Positions 44,501-53,012 of a stretch of DNA of 64,000 nt are shown piece by piece. A program made the translations under genes and the position numbers. Every line of letters begins with the position of its first letter. Position 1 is the stretch's first letter. Source of the DNA: Saccharicrinis sp050296935 (lineage in GTDB: Bacteria; Bacteroidota; Bacteroidia; Bacteroidales; Marinilabiliaceae); NCBI GenBank assembly GCA_050296935.1, contig JBNKRV010000320.1, positions 8,458 through 72,457 of the forward strand. Reading direction: 5' to 3'. The notes beneath the pieces were generated by a model. The model was not told the origin of the DNA. It did not search any database and worked only from the letters and a program-made list of their open reading frames with translations.

Positions 44501-45802
44501 AAGAACAGGATGTCCTTTTAACACATTCTCTAAAATATCCCATACTACAGGATCTTTTCTATCAACTATTTTTTTTGCTGATTTTACTGTCTTAACAATC
44601 CCTCTTTCAATTAACTTTCGAATAACGAAAGGTTTGTACAGTTCCGCAGCCATTCCTTTTGGAAGACCACATTCATGCATCTTTAACTCAGGACCTACAA
44701 CAATAACTGAACGTGCAGAATAATCAACCCTTTTACCTAATAAGTTCTGACGAAAACGACCTTGCTTTCCTTTTAAGCTATCACTTAAAGATTTCAAAGG
44801 ACGATTAGCATCAGTTTTAACAGCATTTGCCTTACGTGAATTATCGAATAAAGAATCAACTGATTCCTGAAGCATACGTTTTTCGTTACGTAAAATAACC
44901 TCAGGAGCTTTAATCTCAATTAATCTTTTTAAACGATTATTTCTTATAATTACTCTTCTATATAAATCATTAAGGTCAGATGTAGCAAATCTACCCCCAT
45001 CCAAAGGAACTAATGGTCTTAACTCTGGTGGAATTACAGGAACCACTTTTACAACCATCCATTCGGGTCGGTTTCTACCAACAGATTCCCGGAATGATTC
45101 AACAACTTGTAAACGCTTTAACGCTTCGTTTTTACGTTGCTGAGAAGTTTCTGTATTTGCTTTATGTCTTAAATCATATGATAATCCATCCAAATCTAAC
45201 CTTGCCAAAATCATGTGCAATGCATCTGCACCCATCTTAGCAATAAACTTATTAGGATCATCATCTTCTAAATATTGATTTTCCTTAGGAAGGGTGTCCA
45301 GAATATCTAAATACTCTTCTTCAGTAAGAAAATCCATATACTGAATACCATCTTCAGCCTTAATACCTGCTTGAATTACAACATATCTTTCATAATAGAT
45401 AATTGAATCCAATTTTTTGGTAGGTAATCCTAAGAGGTATCCTATTTTATTTGGTAAAGATTTGAAATACCAAATATGTGCAACTGGTACAACAAGAGAA
45501 ATATGCCCCATTCTCTCACGACGCACTTTTTTCTCTGTCACCTCAACTCCACATCGGTCACAAACAATACCACGGTATCTAATTCTTTTATATTTACCAC
45601 AGTGACACTCATAATCCTTTACTGGTCCGAAAATTCTTTCACAGAATAATCCGTCTCTTTCAGGTTTATAAGTTCTATAATTGATGGTCTCCGGTTTTAA
45701 AACCTCACCACTAGATCTTTCAAGAATCTCTTCTGGTGAAGCTAATCCGATAGAGATTTTTGTAAAATTACTCTTTACTTTCTGATCTCTTCTGAATGCC
45801 AT
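41534..45802 (-). CDS. rpoC: DNA-directed RNA polymerase subunit beta'
   Basis: A full-length 1422-residue beta' subunit. The N-terminal zinc ribbon (CHCGKYKR...CDRCGVEV), the catalytic magnesium loop NADFDGDQMAVH, the second zinc site (CESKVGVCAKCYGRNLA) and the trigger-loop region (IAAQSIGEPGTQLTLRTFH) are all present. It forms the core polymerase with RpoB, RpoA and RpoZ. It is the last gene of the ribosomal-protein/polymerase operon and is separated from rpoB by 78 bases containing a perfect palindrome. Confidence 0.99.
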   Translation of the reverse strand: MAFRRDQKVKSNFTKISIGLASPEEILERSSGEVLKPETINYRTYKPERDGLFCERIFGPVKDYECHCGKYKRIRYRGIVCDRCGVEVTEKKVRRERMGHISLVVPVAHIWYFKSLPNKIGYLLGLPTKKLDSIIYYERYVVIQAGIKAEDGIQYMDFLTEEEYLDILDTLPKENQYLEDDDPNKFIAKMGADALHMILARLDLDGLSYDLRHKANTETSQQRKNEALKRLQVVESFRESVGRNRPEWMVVKVVPVIPPELRPLVPLDGGRFATSDLNDLYRRVIIRNNRLKRLIEIKAPEVILRNEKRMLQESVDSLFDNSRKANAVKTDANRPLKSLSDSLKGKQGRFRQNLLGKRVDYSARSVIVVGPELKMHECGLPKGMAAELYKPFVIRKLIERGIVKTVKSAKKIVDRKDPVVWDILENVLKGHPVLLNRAPTLHRLGIQAFQPKLIEGKAIQLHPLACAAFNADFDGDQMAVHLPLGNAAILEAQMLMLASQNILNPANGAPITVPSQDMVLGLYYMTKAREGARGEGLTFYSLEEVKIAYNEGKVDLHAIVKVKGYDLNKNYEPELQIIESTVGRILFNEFAPRESGFINDVLTKKALRDIIGRVQKICGTPRTAAFLDDIKNLGYRMAFEGGLSFNLGDVIIPEAKVKMVEEGYAEVEEVLNNYNMGFITNNERYNQIIDIWTHVNARLTNTLMTQLSSDRQGFNSVYMMLDSGARGSKEQIRQLSGMRGLMAKPQKSGAEGGQIIENPILSNFKEGLSVLEYFISTHGARKGLADTALKTADAGYLTRRLVDVSQDVIITENDCGTLRGLTASAIKNNEDVVATLYERILGRVSVHDVYHPTSGELIVESGEEIDEVKSRMIEDSPLERVEIRSVLTCESKVGVCAKCYGRNLATGSFVHIGEAVGVIAAQSIGEPGTQLTLRTFHVGGTAGNISSESSIVAKYDGVVEIEELRTVPVKDDTNKDIDIVIGRLAELRIIDKNTNIALANHPISYGSKLYVKNGAEVKAGDLISEWDPYNAVIVSEKAGTVSFDNMLEGVTYKEESDEQTGFREKVIIETRDKTKNPSLKIVDDSGEILKSFNLPVGAHVSVDEGSKASVGEIVAKIPRAIGKAGDITGGLPRVTELFEARNPSNPAVVSEIDGEVTFGKIKRGNREIIVTSKNGQVKKYLVPLSKQILVQENDYVRAGIPLSDGATTPSDILHIMGPTAVQEYIVNEVQDVYRLQGVKINDKHFEIIVRQMMRKVDIVDQGDTKFLEKQIVDKLEFMHENDSIYSKKVVVDPGDSENLRAGQIITARRLRDENSQLKRKDLKLVESRDAVPATSSQVLQGITRAALQTKSFMSAASFQETTKVLNEAAISGKVDQLEGLKENVICGHLIPAGTGQRVLKNLVVGSKEEFDKLVVKSEVEEE

Positions 45803-45838
45803 ATGTCGACTTCTATTAAATTTAAAACAAATAAGGCA

Positions 45839-45871
45839 ATCATTGAATAATGAATATCATTATTCAATGAT
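45839..45871 (-). other. perfect 15-bp hairpin between rpoB and rpoC
   Basis: ATCATTGAATAATGA, a 3-base loop and its exact complement TCATTATTCAATGAT form a 33-base palindrome. It has no T run on the minus strand after it, so it is not a simple terminator. RNA processing by RNase III or transcript stabilisation between the two subunits is plausible. Confidence 0.7.
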
Positions 45872-45880
45872 AGTAAGGCT

Positions 45881-48800
45881 TTAATCAAGATTTACACTTA
45901 AACCAAGACCTCTAAGTTCATGCAATAATACGTTCAATGATTCAGGAATACCTGGTTGAGGCAATGAGTCACCTTTTACTATAGCTTCATAAGCTTTAGC
46001 ACGTCCCATAACATCATCAGACTTAACTGTTAGTATTTCCTGTAGAATATTAGCTGCACCAAAAGCTTCCAGTGCCCAGACTTCCATCTCACCAAAACGC
46101 TGACCCCCAAATTGGGCTTTACCTCCGAGAGGTTGCTGAGTAATAAGTGAGTATGGTCCAATGGAACGAGCGTGCATCTTATCCTCAACCATATGGCCTA
46201 ACTTAAGCATATAAATTACACCAACAGTTGCAGGCTGGTGGAATCTGTTTCCTGTACCACCATCATAAAGATAACTCTTACCATATTCAGGAACTCCGGC
46301 TTTTGTAGTCCACTCTTCCATATCATCGAATTTTGCTCCATCAAAAATAGGTGTTGCAAATTTCACTCCCAGTTCTTTACCTGCCCAACCAAGAACAGTT
46401 TCATATATCTGTCCTAGGTTCATCCTTGATGGTACCCCAAGTGGGTTTAGAACAATGTCAACAGGAGTTCCATCTTCGAGGAATGGCATATCTTCAACAC
46501 GAACAATCCTGGAAACAATACCTTTGTTTCCGTGTCGTCCTGCCATTTTATCTCCTACAGTAATCTTACGTTTTTTGGCAATATAAACCTTCGCTAACTG
46601 AACAATACCAGCAGGTAGTTCATCACCAATAGTAAGATTGTATTTCTGACGTTTTTCTTTAGCCTCAAATTCCTGGAATTTTAACAGATAATTATGGATT
46701 AATTTCTGAATTAATTCATTCTTATCCGTATCTGTAGTCCACTTATTTGGATCAATATTATGATAGTCGATATCTATCAAGATCTTTTGTGTAAATTTTG
46801 TTCCTTTAGAAACAACATCCACCCCAAAATAATCCTGAACTCCTTGCGAAGTTTTCCCATTCACAAGACTAAATAATTTATCTACTAATCTATTTCTTAA
46901 ATCGGTAACAGAACGTTCAAACTCCTCATCAATTTTTTCAATTAACGGTTTATCCGAAGATCTTGCTTTTCTATCTTTAATAATCCTTGAGAATAGTTTC
47001 TTATTGATAACAACCCCAGATAAAGAAGGTGAAGCCTTTAATGAAGCATCTTTAACATCTCCAGCCTTTTCTCCAAAAATTGCTCTAAGAAGTTTTTCTT
47101 CAGGTGTTGGATCGCTTTCTCCTTTAGGAGTAATTTTACCAATTAGAATATCGCCTGGTTTAACATGAGCACCAACTCTAATTAAACCATTCTCATCAAG
47201 ATCCTTTGTAGCTTCTTCACTAACATTCGGGATATCTGATGTTAATTCCTCTAAACCACGTTTAGTATCTCTAACTTCAAGTGAATATTCATCAATATGT
47301 ACAGAGGTAAAAATGTCCTCACGAACAACTTTTTCTGAAATTACAATTGCATCCTCAAAGTTATACCCTTTCCATGGCATAAATGCTACTTTCAGGTTAC
47401 GCCCTAATGCCAACTCACCCTTTTCAGTAGAGTATCCCTGCGTTAATATTTCACCTTTAGATACACGTTGACCTGGAACCACCATTGGTTTGAGATCAAT
47501 ACATGTATTCTGGTTTGTTTTCTGAAATTTATTAATTCTATATCTTTGTGTATCAGAATTGAAGCTTACAAATTTCTCATTTTCACTAAGATCATACTTA
47601 ATTACAATTTCATCTGCATCAACATATTCAATAACACCATCTTTTTCAGCAACAATATTAGTTCTTGAATCTCTGATTAATTTACCTTCTAGTCCGGTAC
47701 CTACAATCGGAGCCTCTGGTCTTAATAATGGAACAGCCTGGCGCATCATGTTTGATCCCATCAAAGCACGGTTCGCATCATCATGCTCAAGGAATGGAAT
47801 TAATGAAGCAGCCACCGAAGCAATTTGGTTAGGAGCCACATCCATTAAATGGATTTCATCCGGTGAAGAAACCGGATAATCAGCCTCCAAACGAGCTTTT
47901 ATTCGTTGGTTAACAAAATTACCCTCCTCATCTAGCGGAGCATTTGCTTGTGCAATAATTAATTCTTCTTCTTCCTCAGCACTTAAATAAGATACTCCTT
48001 CAGCAGATAAATCAACCTTACCATTTGTTACTTTCCGATATGGTGTTTCAATAAAACCTAAATCATTGATTTTAGCAAATACACATAACGAAGATATCAG
48101 ACCGATGTTTGGTCCTTCAGGTGTTTCAATCGGACATAAACGACCATAATGCGTATAGTGAACGTCCCTTACTTCGAAACCGGCTCTTTCACGTGAAAGA
48201 CCTCCTGGTCCTAAAGCTGACATTCTTCGTTTATGAGTTATCTCTGCTAATGGATTTGTTTGATCCATAAATTGAGATAATGCATTTGTTCCAAAGAAAC
48301 TATTTATTACAGAAGACAATGTTTTACTATTGATTAATTCAATAGGAGTAAAAACTTCATTGTCTCTAACATTCATTCTTTCACGAATGGTACGAGCCAT
48401 ACGTGCTAAACCCACACCAAATTGATTACCAAGTTGCTCTCCAACAGTACGTACCCTTCTGTTACTTAAGTGGTCAATATCATCCACTTCTGTTTTTGAG
48501 TTTATTAGCTCAATTAAGTATTTAATAATTTGAATAATATCTGATTTGGTCAATACTTTCGTATCAATATCTGTTTCCAAACCAAGTTTTTTATTCAATC
48601 TATAACGCCCAACTTCTCCTAAATCATAACGTTTATCAGAAAAGAACAATTTATCAATAACGTCTCGTGCAGTTGCCTCATCAGGTGGCTCCGCGTTTCT
48701 TAACTGACGATAAATATGCAGAACAGCTTCTTTTTCTGAGTTACAAGGATCTTTTTGAAGCGTATTATATATAATAGCAAAATCAGAAAGATTCTGGTTT

Positions 48801-49693
48801 TCTTTATGCAAAAGAATTGTTTTTGCGCCAGAATCAATAATTTCTTCTATATGTTCTTGTTCTATAATAGTTTCGCGATCAATAATAACTTCGTTACGCT
48901 CAATTGAAACTACTTCGCCGGTATCTTCATCCACAAAATCTTCTATCCAGGTTTTAAGAACACGAGCAGCCAACTTTCTGCCCACAACTTTCTTAAGTCC
49001 GGATTTTGAAACTTTAATTTCATCGGCTAAATCAAAGATTTCAAGAATTTCTTTATCACTTTCGTATCCAATGGCACGAAGTAATGTGGTTACAGGTAAT
49101 TTCTTTTTCCTATCAATATAGGCATACATTACACTGTTAATATCTGTAGCAAACTCTATCCACGACCCTTTAAATGGAATAATTCGTGCAGAATAAAGTT
49201 TTGTACCATTTGCGTGTGTACTTTGACCGAAGAATACACCTGGTGAGCGGTGTAGCTGAGACACTACAACTCTTTCTGCACCATTAATGATAAAGCTACC
49301 CTTATCTGTCATATATGGAACAGTTCCAAGGTATACATCTTGTACTACAGTATCAAAATCTTCATGTTCGGGATCGGTACAATATAACTTAAGTTTAGCC
49401 TTTAAAGGTACACTAAAGGTAAGTCCTCTTTCAATACATTCCTGAAGACTATATCGTGGAGGATCGATACCGAAATCAAGAAATTCAAGTACAAAGTTGT
49501 TTCTTGTATCCGTTATCGGAAAATTTTCCATAAAGACTTGATGTAAGCCTTCTACTTTCCTTTCCTCGGGAGTGGTTCCTTGTTGAAAGAACTCTCGGAA
49601 TGATTTTAATTGTACTTCAAGAAAATCAGGATAATCTAACTGATTTTTTATAGAAGCAAAGCTAATCCTTTCGCTTGTGGTATTTGGAGTCAT
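45881..49693 (-). CDS. rpoB: DNA-directed RNA polymerase subunit beta
   Basis: A full-length 1270-residue beta subunit. The rifampicin-pocket region (NPLAEITHKRRMSALGPGG, then ETPEGPNIGLI) and the C-terminal core (GDKMAGRHGNKGIVSRI, GGKAQFGGQRFGEMEVWAL) are clear. The rifampicin cluster sequence looks wild-type at the Asp (FMDQTN), His (THKR) and Ser (RMSALG) positions. It is preceded by a hairpin-containing gap after rplL and followed by rpoC. Confidence 0.99.
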   Translation of the reverse strand: MTPNTTSERISFASIKNQLDYPDFLEVQLKSFREFFQQGTTPEERKVEGLHQVFMENFPITDTRNNFVLEFLDFGIDPPRYSLQECIERGLTFSVPLKAKLKLYCTDPEHEDFDTVVQDVYLGTVPYMTDKGSFIINGAERVVVSQLHRSPGVFFGQSTHANGTKLYSARIIPFKGSWIEFATDINSVMYAYIDRKKKLPVTTLLRAIGYESDKEILEIFDLADEIKVSKSGLKKVVGRKLAARVLKTWIEDFVDEDTGEVVSIERNEVIIDRETIIEQEHIEEIIDSGAKTILLHKENQNLSDFAIIYNTLQKDPCNSEKEAVLHIYRQLRNAEPPDEATARDVIDKLFFSDKRYDLGEVGRYRLNKKLGLETDIDTKVLTKSDIIQIIKYLIELINSKTEVDDIDHLSNRRVRTVGEQLGNQFGVGLARMARTIRERMNVRDNEVFTPIELINSKTLSSVINSFFGTNALSQFMDQTNPLAEITHKRRMSALGPGGLSRERAGFEVRDVHYTHYGRLCPIETPEGPNIGLISSLCVFAKINDLGFIETPYRKVTNGKVDLSAEGVSYLSAEEEEELIIAQANAPLDEEGNFVNQRIKARLEADYPVSSPDEIHLMDVAPNQIASVAASLIPFLEHDDANRALMGSNMMRQAVPLLRPEAPIVGTGLEGKLIRDSRTNIVAEKDGVIEYVDADEIVIKYDLSENEKFVSFNSDTQRYRINKFQKTNQNTCIDLKPMVVPGQRVSKGEILTQGYSTEKGELALGRNLKVAFMPWKGYNFEDAIVISEKVVREDIFTSVHIDEYSLEVRDTKRGLEELTSDIPNVSEEATKDLDENGLIRVGAHVKPGDILIGKITPKGESDPTPEEKLLRAIFGEKAGDVKDASLKASPSLSGVVINKKLFSRIIKDRKARSSDKPLIEKIDEEFERSVTDLRNRLVDKLFSLVNGKTSQGVQDYFGVDVVSKGTKFTQKILIDIDYHNIDPNKWTTDTDKNELIQKLIHNYLLKFQEFEAKEKRQKYNLTIGDELPAGIVQLAKVYIAKKRKITVGDKMAGRHGNKGIVSRIVRVEDMPFLEDGTPVDIVLNPLGVPSRMNLGQIYETVLGWAGKELGVKFATPIFDGAKFDDMEEWTTKAGVPEYGKSYLYDGGTGNRFHQPATVGVIYMLKLGHMVEDKMHARSIGPYSLITQQPLGGKAQFGGQRFGEMEVWALEAFGAANILQEILTVKSDDVMGRAKAYEAIVKGDSLPQPGIPESLNVLLHELRGLGLSVNLD

Positions 49694-49739
49694 CTATCAG
49701 CAAATTTATTGAACTTAAAACATAAAAGCATAAAAAGGC

Positions 49740-49768
49740 TTAGGAACTTATCTGTGATAAGTCCCTAA
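49740..49768 (-). other. attenuator-like hairpin between rplL and rpoB
   Basis: On the minus strand TTAGGGACTTATC and GATAAGTTCCTAA form a 13-pair stem with one mismatch around a 3-base loop, followed by GCC and five T residues. This resembles a partial terminator, as known between rplL and rpoB in other bacteria, which lowers polymerase expression relative to L7/L12. Confidence 0.7.
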
Positions 49769-49795
49769 ACCGTTCCCTATATAAGGTAGTAATAA

Positions 49796-50173
49796 TTACT
49801 TAAGTTCAACTTCTGCTCCAGCCTCTGTTAATTGAGATTTTAACGCTTCAGCTTCTTCTTTAGAAATTTTTTCTTTCAATGGTGCAGGAGCTTTGTCAAC
49901 TAATTCTTTAGCTTCTTTTAGTCCAACGCCTGTCATTTCTTTAACAAGCTTAACAATAGCTAGTTTTGATGAACCAGCTGATTTAAGAATTACATCAAAT
50001 TCAGTTTGCTCTTCAGCAGCACCGGCATCACCACCAGCGGCAGGGCCAGCAACAGCAACAGCTGCAGCAGCAGGTTCAATACCGTATTCTTCTTTAAGGA
50101 TCTCTGCAAGTTCGTTAACGTCTTTTACTGTTAGGTTAACTAGTTCTTCTGCAAGCTTCTTTAAATCTGCCAT
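49796..50173 (-). CDS. rplL: 50S ribosomal protein L7/L12
   Basis: A 125-residue L7/L12: N-terminal dimerisation domain, an Ala/Gly-rich hinge (AAAAVAVAGPAAGGDAGAAE) and the C-terminal factor-binding domain (FDVILKSAGSSKLAIVKLVK, GVGLKEAKELVDKAP). It forms the stalk that recruits translation factors. The gene is 36 bases downstream of rplJ. Confidence 0.98.
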   Translation of the reverse strand: MADLKKLAEELVNLTVKDVNELAEILKEEYGIEPAAAAVAVAGPAAGGDAGAAEEQTEFDVILKSAGSSKLAIVKLVKEMTGVGLKEAKELVDKAPAPLKEKISKEEAEALKSQLTEAGAEVELK

Positions 50174-50209
50174 TTCTTTATTTATTAAATATTAATTTTT
50201 ACTTTTTTT

Positions 50210-50728
50210 TTATTCTCTTTCTGCTAGTGTTTGTAAAACACCATGTATTGTTGAGCCACCTGATTGAAGCGCTGAAATAACATTCTTCGCTGGTGACTGT
50301 AATAGAGCAACGATATCTCCAATAAGTTCGTCCTTAGACTTAATGTTAACAAGAGTTTCTAAATTCTCTTCGCCAACATAAACACATTCTTCAACGTAAG
50401 CAGCTTTTAAAACTGGCTTTTTGTTTGCCTTACCAAATTCTTTTATCAATTTAGCAGGAACATTACCTACGTTGGAGAAAAGTATTGCTGAAGAACCAAC
50501 TAATGTATCATATAATGGTTCAAACTCTCCCTCTGCTGTTTCAAGAGCCTTAATGAATAAGGTATTTTTAACCATCATCATCTTAATCTCTTTTTTGAAA
50601 CATTCGCTTCTAAGGGAACTTGTTTTACCTGAATTCATACCACCTGCATCTACAACATAAAAATGTGAGAATTCAGCAATATTATCAGCGAGTTCTTTTA
50701 CAAGTAAGCTTTTATCTTCCTTATTCAT
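50210..50728 (-). CDS. rplJ: 50S ribosomal protein L10
   Basis: A 172-residue L10 with SLLVKELADNIAEFSHFYVVD at the N-terminus, VKNTLFIKALE, and a C-terminal helix for binding L7/L12. It anchors the stalk to 23S rRNA. In other bacteria L10 also represses its own operon; no leader structure was identified in the 28-base gap after rplA. Confidence 0.97.
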   Translation of the reverse strand: MNKEDKSLLVKELADNIAEFSHFYVVDAGGMNSGKTSSLRSECFKKEIKMMMVKNTLFIKALETAEGEFEPLYDTLVGSSAILFSNVGNVPAKLIKEFGKANKKPVLKAAYVEECVYVGEENLETLVNIKSKDELIGDIVALLQSPAKNVISALQSGGSTIHGVLQTLAERE

Positions 50729-50756
50729 GATTCCTTTTTCTTCTGTTAATTAAACA

Positions 50757-51452
50757 TTAGGCTTCAGCCGCTTTGGCTTCAACACGAATACCCGGACTCA
50801 TAGTACTTGAAAGACTAATGCTTTTAATGTAAGTACCTTTTGCTGAAGATGGTTTAAGTTTATTAATTACATTTAAAAACTCTTTCGCATTTTCAACAAT
50901 TTTGCTCTCATCAAAGGATACTTTTCCAATAGAAGCATGAATAATACCGAATTTATCAACTTTAAAGTCAATCTTACCCGCTTTCACTTCATTTACAGCC
51001 TTACCGATATCCATTGTTACTGTACCACTCTTAGGATTTGGCATAAGACCACGAGGACCTAAAACACGTCCTAATTGTCCTACTTTAGCCATCACACTTG
51101 GCATAGTAATAATAACATCAATATCAGTCCAACCGCCTTTGATTTTTTCCACGTATTCATCCAATCCAACAAAATCAGCACCTGCGCTTTTTGCTTCTTC
51201 TTCCTTATCAGGAGTACATAAAACAAGTACACGGACTTCTTTTCCTGTTCCATTTGGCAAGGTACAAATACCTCTAACCATTTGGTTTGCTTTTCTTGGA
51301 TCAACACCTAACCGTACATCAACATCTATCGAAGCATCAAATTTTGTTGTGGTAATTTCTTTTACCAATTTGGCTGCTTCCTCAAGCGAATATTGCTTTC
51401 CGGCTTCGATTTTATCTAACGCTAACTTCTTATTCTTTGTTAGTTTTGTCAT
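50757..51452 (-). CDS. rplA: 50S ribosomal protein L1
   Basis: A 231-residue L1 with VDVRLGVDPRKANQMVRG, the conserved MPSVMAKVGQLGRVLGPRG and GLMPNPKSGTVT motif. It binds 23S rRNA at the L1 stalk. It is 19 bases downstream of rplK in the usual order. Confidence 0.98.
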   Translation of the reverse strand: MTKLTKNKKLALDKIEAGKQYSLEEAAKLVKEITTTKFDASIDVDVRLGVDPRKANQMVRGICTLPNGTGKEVRVLVLCTPDKEEEAKSAGADFVGLDEYVEKIKGGWTDIDVIITMPSVMAKVGQLGRVLGPRGLMPNPKSGTVTMDIGKAVNEVKAGKIDFKVDKFGIIHASIGKVSFDESKIVENAKEFLNVINKLKPSSAKGTYIKSISLSSTMSPGIRVEAKAAEA

Positions 51453-51471
51453 AACTCCAAAATGGTATTAA

Positions 51472-51915
51472 TTAATTATCACCAGGGAATTCACCATCAA
51501 CGGTGATACCCATACTTCTGGCAGTTCCAGCAACCATCTTCATACCAGAGCTTATTGTAAAACAATTCAAATCTGCCATTTTATCCTCAGCAATAGCTTT
51601 TACTTGATCCCATGATACAGATCCAACCTTTTTGCGGTTCGGTTCTGCAGAACCACTTTTCAGCTTTGCAGCATCTAATAGTTGAACAGCTGCTGGTGGT
51701 GTTTTAATAACGAAATCAAATGATTTGTCAGTATACACCGAAATCACAACTGGCAATACCTTTCCTGCTTTTTCCTGAGTTCTGGCATTGAATTGCTTAC
51801 AAAACTCCATTATATTAACACCTTTGGCACCCAATGCCGGTCCAACTGGTGGTGACGGGTTTGCTGCTCCACCTTTTATCTGTAATTTGATAAAAGTTTC
51901 TACTTGTTTAGCCAT
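51472..51915 (-). CDS. rplK: 50S ribosomal protein L11
   Basis: A 147-residue L11, with KLQIKGGAANPSPPVGPALG at the N-terminus and the C-terminal rRNA-binding domain (AEDKMADLNCFTISSGMKMV). It follows nusG by 112 bases; that gap holds a short hairpin ATAAAAGAT...ATCTTTTAT (about 51979-51999). Confidence 0.98.
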   Translation of the reverse strand: MAKQVETFIKLQIKGGAANPSPPVGPALGAKGVNIMEFCKQFNARTQEKAGKVLPVVISVYTDKSFDFVIKTPPAAVQLLDAAKLKSGSAEPNRKKVGSVSWDQVKAIAEDKMADLNCFTISSGMKMVAGTARSMGITVDGEFPGDN

Positions 51916-52027
51916 GTAGCAATTCGTATTAGTTAATTATATATAATAAAGATGTCAGATTTATATATTCTTGCAGTGATAAAAGATTTAATCTTTTATG
52001 GAAGCTTAAACGTACAAGATAATCTAA

Positions 52028-52576
52028 CTACTCTTTCTCAACTTGTAAAAAACTCAATTCTAAAGGTGTTTTTCTTCCGAAAATCTTCACCATTACTTTC
52101 AGTTTTTTCTTTTCTTCATTCACATCTTCAATGATACCATTAAATCCGTTAAATGGTCCATCAATCACTTTGACTGTTTCCCCAACAAAATAAGGAATAT
52201 TAATTTCTTCATTCTCCTTATCAGACAACTCATCAACTTTCCCTAATATTCTATTTACTTCAGACATCCGAAGTGGCACAGCACTATTATCCCTGTCCCC
52301 TAAAAAACCAATTACGTTAGGAATACTTTTTAGAATATGAGGAATTTCACCAACGAGAGCAGCCTCTATCATTACATACCCTGGAAAATAATTACGTTCT
52401 TTACTAATTTTTTTTCCATTACGTATTTGATAAACCTTTTCTGTTGGAATAAGAACCTGAGAAACATAATCCTGTAAATTTAAACGTTCAATTTCATTTT
52501 CAACGCTTTCCTTAACCTTCTTTTCTTTCCCTCCAATGGCTCTTAATACATACCATTTTTTTTCAACATTACTCAT
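52028..52576 (-). CDS. nusG: transcription termination/antitermination factor NusG
   Basis: A 182-residue NusG with the NGN domain (KKWYVLRAIGGKEKKVKESV, YFPGYVMIEA) and a C-terminal KOW domain (GETVKVIDGPFNGFNGIIED). It binds RNA polymerase and links it to Rho or the ribosome. It is 16 bases downstream of secE. Confidence 0.97.
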   Translation of the reverse strand: MSNVEKKWYVLRAIGGKEKKVKESVENEIERLNLQDYVSQVLIPTEKVYQIRNGKKISKERNYFPGYVMIEAALVGEIPHILKSIPNVIGFLGDRDNSAVPLRMSEVNRILGKVDELSDKENEEINIPYFVGETVKVIDGPFNGFNGIIEDVNEEKKKLKVMVKIFGRKTPLELSFLQVEKE

Positions 52577-52592
52577 CAGCTAAAATAAATTA

Positions 52593-52787
52593 TTAGTAAA
52601 GTTGATTATAAACCATATTAAGCACTTTCTCAAAGGAAAAATCCATACCAGCAACGATAGCAGCAATAATTACAGATGCAGCCATTACAACTAATGCACT
52701 ATTTTGCAACTCAGACCAAGTTGGCCATGAAGTCTTATTTACTAATTCGTTCTGAACGTCCTTAAAGTAATTAACTATCTTGCTCAC
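52593..52787 (-). CDS. secE: preprotein translocase subunit SecE
   Basis: A 64-residue single-span membrane protein. The amphipathic helix (YFKDVQNELVNKTSWPTWSE) and the membrane segment (LVVMAASVIIAAIVAGMDF) match Bacteroidota SecE. The start is GTG: it gives the standard length and no ATG is available upstream. It is the SecYEG stabilising subunit. Confidence 0.94.
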   Translation of the reverse strand: MSKIVNYFKDVQNELVNKTSWPTWSELQNSALVVMAASVIIAAIVAGMDFSFEKVLNMVYNQLY

Positions 52788-52890
52788 TAGTTTATTCTTT
52801 TAAAATTATCTAAAAAAAGGAAAATTTAAATATTCCCTTTCACTAATTTGCCGGATAACAATCGAAAATCAATTATTTTATCCGGCTATG

Positions 52891-52963
52891 CACGGGAGGA
52901 GAGGCTCGAACTCCCGACGCCTGGTTTTGGAGACCAGTGCTCTACCAACTGAGCTACACCCGT
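52891..52963 (-). tRNA. tRNA-Trp (CCA anticodon)
   Basis: The 73-base cloverleaf reads ACGGGTG at the 5' acceptor and has CTGGT-CTCCAAA-ACCAG as its anticodon arm, giving anticodon CCA. The T arm contains GTTCGAGCC. The 3' CCA is not encoded. One acceptor-stem U-U mismatch is present. It lies between tuf and secE, its usual place in this phylum. Confidence 0.95.
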
Positions 52964-52969
52964 GTATCA

Positions 52970-52995
52970 ATATGGAAGGGTATCCCCTTCCATAT
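52970..52995 (-). other. 11-bp hairpin between tuf and tRNA-Trp
   Basis: ATATGGAAGGG and CCCTTCCATAT pair exactly around a 4-base loop, 18 bases past the tuf stop. On the minus strand it has no T run, so it looks like a processing or mRNA 3'-end stabilising stem rather than a terminator. Confidence 0.65.
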
Positions 52996-53012
52996 TTTAT
53001 ATTGAATTGAAA

